A stretch of 27,135 nucleotides of DNA from IDS-8 sp040902105 (lineage in GTDB: Bacteria > Pseudomonadota > Gammaproteobacteria > Steroidobacterales > Woeseiaceae). Below are positions 7,869 through 14,430 of the stretch, one piece after another (the stretch's first letter is position 1; each line of letters begins with the position of its first letter). The notes below the pieces were generated by a model. It was given only the letters and a program-made list of their open reading frames with translations. It was not told the DNA's origin and did no database searches. The stretch covers positions 1 through 27,135 of the forward strand of contig JBBDXW010000040.1 of NCBI GenBank assembly GCA_040902105.1, given 5' to 3'. The position numbers and the translations under genes are program-made.

Positions 7869-10109
7869 TTATTCGCCGGCGGTACCGCGTGTTCGCACCG
7901 CATCGTGGCGGGCTTTGGCCAGTTCATATTGGGCACGCGCCAGCGCCAGGTGCTTTACGTTCAGCGCTTTCGCCGCATCGATATACGTCTGCGCCTCGTC
8001 GAGGGTGCCGTTCGATATGGCAAACATTGACTGAAATAACAGCGCAGTCGCAATCCGGTCTGCGGCAAGCCCTATCTGCCGATCATCAGGCGCAAGTTCC
8101 CGGGCCCGGTCCAGCAGGTCGAGCGCGCTATCGCCCTGTGGAACAATGAGTCGCTCCGCCAGGATTCGCTCGTCCATCCCCTGCAGCAGCGACTCGACCT
8201 GTTCGTCGATTCTGTACCGTGCGAGTTCGTCGCGAACATTCGCAAGCGTCGGATCTTCAGCCGGTACAAACGTCGCTGCCCGCGCCAACAGTACCTCCGC
8301 GTGGCCGAGATCACGTCCGGCCGTCTGCCGGGCGTCGGCCAGCAGGTCCTTCCCGTACCTGGCGATCAGGTCTTCGGTAACTGCGATGCCGTAATGCTCG
8401 GGTCCGACCTGTTTTGCAACGGCCAGGTGAGCCGCGGCGGCGTCGAGATCGTCTGCTGCAAGCGCGTCCCTCGCCCGCGTCAGGTATTCCTCCGTTATGC
8501 GTTTCAGTCCGTCGAGCGCCTCGTCATTCTCTGGCGCCGCCGCCAGGACGGCCGAGTAATATGCAAACGCACTTTCGTCACCCGGTTCGACCAGCCGCCC
8601 GGCGGCCATCGCGCTTTCCGCATTGTCGAGTGCGATCTGTTCGGCAGCCGGAGGCCCGCCCCCGACAGACCCTACCGTCCATGCGACGAGCGCGATCAGC
8701 AAGGCGACGGCTACCGCACCGTATGCAATGTGCTCGAGCTGGGTCCGCCCCTGAGGATTGGCGCGGTCGATTTCGAGGGGAGGGTCGGTAAAGTCCAGCA
8801 GGAACTCATGCGCGTTTGCCGGTCGTTCCGCTGCATCGAAGGTCAGGGCGCGCTGCACTGCAGCCCAGCTCTCCTGCGCGTCTAACGGCAACGGGCTCGG
8901 CGTAATGCCCTGCTCTTTCGCCTCGGCTGCGTCGAGATCTCCAAATGGACGCCCGCCGGACAACAAGCAATAGGCCGTTACGCCAAGCGCGAACACGTCG
9001 TCGTTCGGCCGCGGCGCGTCTCCCCGCAGCACCTCACAACTTGCGTACGCTCGAGTCGCCCAGTTGGGTTCGATCCCGCCGTCCGCAGTGGCCTGGCCCG
9101 ATGACCCGAAATCAAGCAGTTTTACGGTGCGATTATCGGTGAGAAAAATATTCGACGGTTTTACGTCACCATGTACGATTCCAACACCGTGAGCATGTGC
9201 GAGGGCATTGCCGACGCTGCGAACAATGTCGCCCGCTTTGTCGAGCGCAATGCGTTTGCTGGTAATCTGCATCAGCAAACTGGCCAGCGTCTCGCCTTCC
9301 AGCCATTCCATCACGATGAAGTCCAGGCCACCGTCGCTATCAAAGTCGAACACGCTTACGACATTTGGATGGTTGAGTTGTGACAGCTTGAGGAATTCCT
9401 GGCGCAAGTAAGACGATGTTGCCGACAAGTCTCCGCCGGCCGGCCTGGGAAATTTCAGTGCAACCCAGGGGATCGTGGATCCGGCCTTCTCGCGGCGCCG
9501 GTCGAGCGCCTTGTAAACCAGGCCCATTCCACAATGGCTGACTTTTTCGACGACAACGTAGCGACCGGCGAGGATTTCGCCGGACGATACTGACGTACGT
9601 TGCGGCTCCGGCTGCGCGACCAGCTCGACAAGCTCCGCGGAATTCTCATCAGTGTCGGCCAGTTGAAAGTGCACTTCCGGTTCGCCGCGCCGGGTTGATC
9701 GATTCAGCGTGATCGGGTGCGTTATTTCAGACATCGCCGCGTGCCCGTTCGCGCCCGGTGCACCGTCACCATTAGTGCCGGTAATGCGCTCCGCAGGCGA
9801 CGCTTGGCCGGATACCCCGTTGGACGCCCGGGTGGACTTGCTGGCGGCTTCCGTCGAAGCACCGTTGGCGGCCAGTATCTCCTCCGTCGACTCTGGATCC
9901 GGCCTGCGCTTTTTTGCGAGCTCGGCCCGGGATTCGGTCTGTTCGTTGAAATTCCGGAAGGCTGCCGCCTGCGAAAGGCCCCCGCCGGAAAGATTGACCG
10001 TGCTTTCCGCGGGTTCGACCGAATGTGTTCGCCATTGATGGGCGAGCCGGGGGTAATCCACTACCTGACTCCAATCTATCGCATCGTACTTTTGAGCGTC
10101 TCCGTTCAC
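7869..10109 (-). CDS. Membrane-anchored Ser/Thr protein kinase with C-terminal helical repeats
   Basis: This is a 746-residue Hanks-type kinase. After a ~178-residue N-terminal extension rich in Ala, Ser, Gly and Asn comes the kinase domain (about 179-445). It contains the loop SHCGMGLVYKA, the lysine in VALKF, the catalytic loop HGDVKPSN (Asp315) and DFGSSG. The catalytic residues are intact, but the loop lacks the first two glycines of the usual GxGGMG, and HGD replaces HRD, so it is a non-RD kinase. One membrane segment follows (about 460-483), then a ~260-residue alpha-helical part with TPR-like spacing, probably periplasmic, in place of PASTA domains. The start is a GTG at 10109 with a weak ribosome site; an ATG near codon 125 is possible. 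Its targets are unknown; the surrounding envelope genes are candidates. Confidence 0.9.
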   Translation of the reverse strand: MNGDAQKYDAIDWSQVVDYPRLAHQWRTHSVEPAESTVNLSGGGLSQAAAFRNFNEQTESRAELAKKRRPDPESTEEILAANGASTEAASKSTRASNGVSGQASPAERITGTNGDGAPGANGHAAMSEITHPITLNRSTRRGEPEVHFQLADTDENSAELVELVAQPEPQRTSVSSGEILAGRYVVVEKVSHCGMGLVYKALDRRREKAGSTIPWVALKFPRPAGGDLSATSSYLRQEFLKLSQLNHPNVVSVFDFDSDGGLDFIVMEWLEGETLASLLMQITSKRIALDKAGDIVRSVGNALAHAHGVGIVHGDVKPSNIFLTDNRTVKLLDFGSSGQATADGGIEPNWATRAYASCEVLRGDAPRPNDDVFALGVTAYCLLSGGRPFGDLDAAEAKEQGITPSPLPLDAQESWAAVQRALTFDAAERPANAHEFLLDFTDPPLEIDRANPQGRTQLEHIAYGAVAVALLIALVAWTVGSVGGGPPAAEQIALDNAESAMAAGRLVEPGDESAFAYYSAVLAAAPENDEALDGLKRITEEYLTRARDALAADDLDAAAAHLAVAKQVGPEHYGIAVTEDLIARYGKDLLADARQTAGRDLGHAEVLLARAATFVPAEDPTLANVRDELARYRIDEQVESLLQGMDERILAERLIVPQGDSALDLLDRARELAPDDRQIGLAADRIATALLFQSMFAISNGTLDEAQTYIDAAKALNVKHLALARAQYELAKARHDAVRTRGTAGE

Positions 10110-10353
10110 TGACTCGAGGTGCCATCAACAAAATGTTGCGCGGACGGTGCTTTCTGCAAGATTGTACCTCGACGCATCGCCCGGAATGAAATGTAAGTTT
10201 TAACAACTCCTTGTTTTCAGAGCCATTATGTTCAATCGATACTCGATTTGTGCCTTCGTGCACCCGCCGCAGAGTTTTCCCTAAGCAGCCTTCCTTGTGC
10301 AGCTTGTTCTGCGCGGCTTCCTCGCTGACTCGCTCAAATTCAACGCGCAGGCT

Positions 10354-10899
10354 TCAATGCCGCGCGCCTGAATACGGCAAACCAGAAGCGCTTTTCCCGT
10401 CGTCCGTGCCCGCTTGAGCGGAGCCAGACGTAGCTGCGCCGTTTTCGCCGCATCCTCGACCTGCCGTGTCGTCCCCGGTCTCATCGACGCCTTCCCTGTC
10501 GCGCGACGCTTTTGCAAAGTAAGAAAGCCCGAGCCCCACGGCAACGCTGCCCAACAGGAACAGAGCAGGATTGCGTTGCGCGATTCTTCGTACATCGACT
10601 GCAAGCTCGTCGACGTTTGTCTCGCGTAACTTTCCGGACATGTCACTCAGGTACGACGCCAGTTGATGCGTATAGTCGGCGAGGCCCTGATGTTCAAGTT
10701 GACTCAATCGGCAGGCCGCGGTATCGACCGCATCGGCAAGGTCGTCGACCCCCGCGGCCGCACGTTCGCTCCCGGCTGCCGGTTCGTCCTTGCCGGCGTC
10801 GGTCGCATCGCGCGCCGCTTCGTGCTTCCGCTCCGTCCGGCTTTCGAGGTCCGGTTGCGCTCGTTCCTGCGGCCCGGTCGTTGCTCGCACATCGGTCAT
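10354..10899 (-). CDS. Tail-anchored membrane protein, stress-protein type
   Basis: This is a 181-residue protein: a highly charged Ala/Glu/Arg-rich N-terminal part (1-60), an amphipathic helix (about 62-108), one membrane helix (110-129, NPALFLLGSVAVGLGLSYFA) and a Gly/Ser-rich tail. The amphipathic helix followed by RRIAQRNPALF matches the layout of small proteobacterial proteins called nutrient-deprivation-induced, and of DUF883. The ATG at 10899 is chosen because aagggg lies 9 bases upstream; the longer frame to 11067 crosses the sigma-54 promoter. It shares the pattern VD-x-x-R...(H/N)P plus helix with the protein at 6081-6518. A role under starvation or stress is inferred from family layout and the promoter. 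Confidence 0.7.
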   Translation of the reverse strand: MTDVRATTGPQERAQPDLESRTERKHEAARDATDAGKDEPAAGSERAAAGVDDLADAVDTAACRLSQLEHQGLADYTHQLASYLSDMSGKLRETNVDELAVDVRRIAQRNPALFLLGSVAVGLGLSYFAKASRDREGVDETGDDTAGRGCGENGAATSGSAQAGTDDGKSASGLPYSGARH

Positions 10900-10966
10900 G
10901 AGAATGTTCCCCTTGCCATTATTGCCGCGGCACAGTGTGTCCGGATGCTCTCGCAATGAATTTTCT

Positions 10967-10982
10967 TGCAATGATCGTGCCA
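10967..10982 (-). promoter_or_regulatory. Sigma-54 (-24/-12) promoter
   Basis: On the minus strand TGGCACGATCATTGCA fits the consensus, including TGGCACG in the -24 element. It lies 68 bases before the ATG at 10899. Confidence 0.85.
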
Positions 10983-11090
10983 GCGAACCTCGCGGGCCGC
11001 AGACTGCTCGGCGGAGGAGGCCCTCGGCCGGAGGAATCGCACCTGAACTCCGCAGGGTGGGCGTCAAGGCCCCAAAGGCCCCACCCGGGC

Positions 11091-11133
11091 AAAAAAAACC
11101 CTGCAGCTCGCGCTTTCGTGACGAGCTGCAGGG
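11091..11133 (-). terminator. Rho-independent terminator
   Basis: Two 12-base arms (11099-11110 and 11122-11133, ccctgcagctcg and its exact complement) are followed on the minus strand by eight T. It ends the PRC-barrel gene 44 bases after its stop codon and insulates it from the next minus-strand gene. Confidence 0.95.
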
Positions 11134-11176
11134 TCGGGGCCGGCCCGCTGTTCCGGGCCGCCCTGGGGGATTTCGC

Positions 11177-11821
11177 TTATTCGTCGATGGTGAAGCCTGC
11201 TTCGTCGAATGCCTCCTGCGCTTCGATCGACTCCCTCGTCAGCGACGTCTGCACAGTGTCATCGTCGCCCATGGAGAGCTCGGACAACGGTATGGCAATG
11301 CGCTTCTCTCCGACGCCAAGGAATCCGCCTACCTCAACGGTAGCGACCCGTTCCTGATGCGTAGAGCTGTAGCCGGTTTCGTCAATCGCGCCGATTTCGT
11401 CACCCTCCGTCGTTATCACTGATTTGCCGTTGAGCTCCTCCGAGGTCATCGCGGACAAATCCGTGCCCATTTCCTCGCCGTGGGTCGACGCGGTCTGGGG
11501 ATCGGTCTCCTCCATAGGATCGGTTTCGCTTTCCGTGCCATAAGCATCCTCGGCGGTGTCACTCTGCGACTGGGTCTCCTGCGTGCCATACGGGTCCGTA
11601 CCCGTATCGCTCTCTGGCGTCGTCTCGGGCTCGGTACCGTACTCGCTCTGGACCGCCGCAGACTCCTCGGTGGGCACTTCCGTGCTGGTGCCGTGATCGC
11701 GCTCGGTTTCAGTCGCTATGTCCCGGTCGGGATCGTATTCCTGCGTTTCCTGTTCCTGCGCGGCGAACGCCGGGCTGCCGGTCAGGGCCAGTCCTGCCAT
11801 GATTGCCGTTATCTTTTTCAT
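11177..11821 (-). CDS. Secreted PRC-barrel domain protein with acidic YGT repeats
   Basis: This is a 214-residue precursor. It has a signal peptide (residues 1-20, ending SPAFA) and a long acidic, Thr/Ser/Glu-rich disordered part (21-125). A PRC-barrel follows (about 127-200, with GKSVITTEGDEIGAIDE and a hydrophobic strand VATVEVGGFLGVG). The acidic part holds three copies of a 16-17-residue repeat centred on Tyr-Gly-Thr (61-63, 78-80, 94-96). The ATG at 11821 has a strong ribosome site (ggagg, 5 bases off); the longer frame upstream runs through the promoter. Secreted PRC-barrel proteins occur in stress and envelope contexts but have no single known function. It has its own sigma-54 promoter and terminator. 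Confidence 0.85.
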   Translation of the reverse strand: MKKITAIMAGLALTGSPAFAAQEQETQEYDPDRDIATETERDHGTSTEVPTEESAAVQSEYGTEPETTPESDTGTDPYGTQETQSQSDTAEDAYGTESETDPMEETDPQTASTHGEEMGTDLSAMTSEELNGKSVITTEGDEIGAIDETGYSSTHQERVATVEVGGFLGVGEKRIAIPLSELSMGDDDTVQTSLTRESIEAQEAFDEAGFTIDE

Positions 11822-11868
11822 CGTTCCTCCAATTTGGGTGGGTGCGACGCACCTGTAACGGGTTCGAT

Positions 11869-11884
11869 TGCAAGGGTCGTGCCA
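11869..11884 (-). promoter_or_regulatory. Sigma-54 (-24/-12) promoter
   Basis: On the minus strand TGGCACGACCCTTGCA matches the sigma-54 consensus at all conserved positions. It lies 48 bases before the PRC-barrel gene start. Confidence 0.88.
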
Positions 11885-11978
11885 ATGACGTGTTAGGCAG
11901 CCCGCGCGGGGCCCTGGCCCCGGTCGGATTGCGGACCCAGCGGCCGAATGCGCGCTCGGCAGTATCCGGAGTGGCGTG

Positions 11979-11993
11979 CGGCAACTATTGCCG
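11979..11993. promoter_or_regulatory. Inverted repeat, possible activator site
   Basis: CGGCAA-CTA-TTGCCG is a perfect 6-base inverted repeat about 95 bases upstream of the PRC-barrel promoter. The half-sites match those of the repeat at 6637-6661 upstream of the EF-hand promoter, but the spacers differ (3 versus 11 bases). This is a weak candidate for an enhancer-binding-protein site. Confidence 0.3.
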
Positions 11994-12062
11994 GGCGAGG
12001 CGTGTAGATTTTGCAGCGAATGCCATTTCGCCAACGGTGCTTTCGTGTTTTCGCTCGTCCGG

Positions 12063-12182
12063 GCACAGCAGGAGTGCCGTTCGGGGGTGTTCCACGAGCG
12101 AGTTTCCCGTGTCTGAGCACGTGGAACACCCCCGGACGGCGCTCCGGCGTCGTCAAAGTTAATATCCGCCCGAAGTTGCGCG
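12063..12182. repeat. Dispersed inverted-repeat element, family B, copy 1
   Basis: The 25-base arms 12071-12095 (GGAGTGCCGTTCGGGGGTGT...) and 12121-12145 (its near complement) enclose a 25-base spacer containing gtgtctgagc. A conserved tail follows (cgtcgtcaaa ... cccgaagttgcgcg). A second copy with the same arms, spacer core and tail is at 19573-19700. There is no coding capacity beyond a low-complexity frame. Confidence 0.85.
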
Positions 12183-12190
12183 GCGGGTGT

Positions 12191-12255
12191 ACTAGTGCAC
12201 CCCGTCGCAAATAATCGACCATTCTCGTCGATTATTTACGACGGGGTACACTAGT
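12191..12255. repeat. 65-bp near-perfect palindrome
   Basis: The arms 12191-12218 (ACTAGTGCACCCCGTCGCAA...) and 12228-12255 are 28 bases long with two mismatches and a 9-base loop. The right arm contains the TAG stop codon of the minus-strand gene at 13354-12251. It lies directly beside repeat family B copy 1. It could fold as a strong hairpin at the end of that transcript. Confidence 0.85.
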
Positions 12256-13354
12256 TGAGGATACTCGCGCCGGTCAGTGTTACCAGCCGCTCGGCGCCGT
12301 TGCCGCCCGCTGACGCTCCCCGCAAACCGGGTCCGGATGTCCGGTCACCCTGGATCAGCTGGATCGCCGGTCCAAGCGCCGCGATCAATTCACCGGCCAA
12401 CGCATCATCGACTGCGAGTTCGCCGCTGGCATGCGCTGCTATCAGTCGCGCGGTCACGGCCTCGAGCGGCAGCAGCGCGTTGCCGTATGCACTATGCACC
12501 CCCAGCGCCTCGCGTACCGCGCCTCTGGCAAGCCGAACCGAAGCGGTGATCCTGTCCATTTGCCGATGTGCCGCATCGACGCCGATACGTTCGTACTCGT
12601 GCAACAGTCCGGGTATCGGCGTGTACGGGTTCTCTCTCTCCAGGAGAAACATCGCAAGAAGCCTTCCGGCAAACAGTACGTCCGCCTCGTCAGCGCCGCG
12701 ATAGTCGCCTGTTGACGAGCGAAACACGGTGGTTGCCTCGAAATCTCCGAGCGCTTCAAGAACTGTGCGTATCTCGCTTTGACTGAGCCCGCGCGGGACC
12801 ACCGTCGGATTCGCAAGTTCTCGCGCAATGAACCCGCAATGCGAGGCTTCCGTCAGCGCAAACAGGCGGTCGAAATTCTCCGCGCTGCCTGCTACGTCCT
12901 CGAAGTACACATCCGGGAGGCTGACGGCCGTGCTCAGCAGCCGCGGCACACTCGCATTCGCACGGCTGAGAAAAACCGGGCATATCTGCTGCGGATACAC
13001 CTCTTCGCCATAGCGCAGCAGGTAGCGTGCGCGATCCGCCTGGGCCAGGGCTACAAGCGGGGTTTTCTGGATGTAGGCCGCGACAAAATACGAAGGCTCA
13101 TCGACAGCCGTAACGGCTTTCACAAACGACAGCGAGGCGACCGTGTCGTCGACGAGAGCTGCCGGAAGTGGCCGATTGTTGGTCATGGGCACTTCCGAGA
13201 GGAATGTCCGGAAGTGCTGCGATACGTCGGCCGCCTGCAGATCGAAGACGTGGATCGGCACGCCGGCGACCGCGGCCAGGTAGGCGGTACGATCGGTTGC
13301 ACCGCCCGACGGCAGCCAGGCCAGCGCCAACAGCAGGCCGATGATAAACCGCAT
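12251..13354 (-). CDS. Secreted protein of unknown family
   Basis: This is a 367-residue protein that I do not recognise. It has a signal peptide (MRFIIGLLLALAWLPSGGA, about 1-19) and an ATG with gggggacaag upstream. The mature part looks mostly alpha-helical, with Leu/Ala-rich segments (VRLARGAVREALGV, ELIAALGPAIQLI), two well-separated Cys (around CPVF and HCGF) and no obvious catalytic motif or repeat. The last ~30 residues are Gly/Ser-rich. The stop codon lies inside the palindrome at 12191-12255. Codon usage looks like that of the neighbours. It stands alone, with 460 bases upstream free of genes. Confidence 0.8.
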   Translation of the reverse strand: MRFIIGLLLALAWLPSGGATDRTAYLAAVAGVPIHVFDLQAADVSQHFRTFLSEVPMTNNRPLPAALVDDTVASLSFVKAVTAVDEPSYFVAAYIQKTPLVALAQADRARYLLRYGEEVYPQQICPVFLSRANASVPRLLSTAVSLPDVYFEDVAGSAENFDRLFALTEASHCGFIARELANPTVVPRGLSQSEIRTVLEALGDFEATTVFRSSTGDYRGADEADVLFAGRLLAMFLLERENPYTPIPGLLHEYERIGVDAAHRQMDRITASVRLARGAVREALGVHSAYGNALLPLEAVTARLIAAHASGELAVDDALAGELIAALGPAIQLIQGDRTSGPGLRGASAGGNGAERLVTLTGASILN

Positions 13355-13815
13355 TCTTGTCCCCCCATCGCATTTTCAGCTGTTCCAATCGTTCCAGAAC
13401 GGCCATGCTTTATAAGTGTTGCGGATCACAGTTTGGCATGTGACCGAAACATCCGGGATTTGTCCCCGTTGCCGGGCGCCGCCGCCCTGCTGCGACGTGC
13501 CGAAAACCGCCCAGGCGGGCACGCGCATCGGGATGAGTTCCGGGGTCTTGCTGTCGCACAGGAACTCCGTACGGCGAGTTCTTTTATATGAGTCGACCTC
13601 TTCTCACCGGACTCTGCCGGGCGAGAACCTGTTTGAATGGAAACCAGTTTGAAGATCGCGCCGATCCCGCGCAGTCCGCTTTGAGTTCGTTCGCTCGAGA
13701 AAGAGACGCGCTGCGCCCCCGCATCTGTCCGATCGCCGGTAAATATGACAGCGCCGAAGTAAAACTTGCATCGCACGCAAGGTCAACCCCTGAATTGCAA
13801 TTCGTAAGTAATGCG
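13355..13815. other. Intergenic region without genes
   Basis: I see no gene here. Frames that cross it are shadows with Arg/Ser-rich content. It must hold the promoter of the minus-strand gene at 13354 and the 3' end of the YfiR transcript. A small hairpin, gaactc/gagttc (13562-13567 and 13576-13581) followed by tttta, resembles a plus-strand terminator, but no plus-strand gene ends near it. Confidence 0.5.
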
Positions 13816-14430
13816 TTATCGATGCCGACGGAGGGGTCCCGCCGAAGCGAGGACGGTGCGTGGAGGTTTCGCGACAGCACTGGTCGTGTCGACGGACATC
13901 GCGGCGGAGAGCAAGCGCGACGAGAGCTGAAGTCCGGCGCGTTCGGCGGCCGGCAGGGATATCTCGAAGCGGACCCGCCGGTCCACGACCTGAAAGTTGA
14001 TCATCGCACCGTCCCTCAGCGCACCCGGCGCATCGGTGACGACGAGCATGGGACGACCGCCTACGGTCCCGATCAATTGCGGCAGATCGGAATTCAGTGC
14101 ACCGCCGATAAACAGAACGGAAGCATCGTCCCGTTCCTCGTCCAGCTCCTCGATAGAACGCAATCTCCGCACGTCCATCGGGCGCCCCTGTATGGCGCGC
14201 CCCGGCAAAAATTCTTCCAGTTCCGCGGCGATTTCGTCGGCGCCGAGAACTGCAATCGTAAAGACTTCGCCCGCTTGCGTGGTTTCGGGCCATTGCACGA
14301 AGGTCGCAAAGTGGTAAAGGAACGCAGCCTTGACCTCCTCGTCGTGGTACACGGCTTCCTGCGCACAGAGCTGCGCCGCAGGCCAGCAGAGCATCAGCAC
14401 GACCAGCACATTGCGGATGCAGTTGTTCAC
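13816..14430 (-). CDS. YfiR-family (DUF4154) periplasmic protein
   Basis: This is a 204-residue precursor with a signal peptide (about 1-23, ending QLCA). The family signature follows: VKAAFLYHFATFVQWPE near residue 32, then FTIAVLGAD, a central VLFIGG and GGRPMLVVTD, and a late MINFQVVDRRVRFEIS near 145. In Pseudomonas, YfiR is a periplasmic repressor of the diguanylate cyclase YfiN. Here no cyclase is adjacent. Instead the ATG overlaps the stop of a hybrid histidine kinase as ATGA, so the two are made together, and YfiR may bind the kinase's periplasmic sensor domain. Trios of this family with a sensor and a TonB receptor are known in proteobacterial genomes. Confidence 0.9.
   Translation of the reverse strand: MNNCIRNVLVVLMLCWPAAQLCAQEAVYHDEEVKAAFLYHFATFVQWPETTQAGEVFTIAVLGADEIAAELEEFLPGRAIQGRPMDVRRLRSIEELDEERDDASVLFIGGALNSDLPQLIGTVGGRPMLVVTDAPGALRDGAMINFQVVDRRVRFEISLPAAERAGLQLSSRLLSAAMSVDTTSAVAKPPRTVLASAGPLRRHR

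Noticed and set aside
10148..10165. Possible sixth sigma-54 site upstream of the Ser/Thr kinase (minus strand, ggtacaatcttgc)
   Set aside because: GG and GC are nine rather than ten bases apart and the TGGCA element is missing.
12011..12028. Possible extra sigma-54 site upstream of the PRC-barrel gene (minus strand, tggcattcgctgc)
   Set aside because: The GG-GC spacing is eight bases, too short, and a consensus site already lies closer to the gene.
13562..13585. Hairpin with T-run resembling a plus-strand terminator
   Set aside because: The stem is only six bases and no plus-strand gene ends nearby; it is noted only within the intergenic entry.
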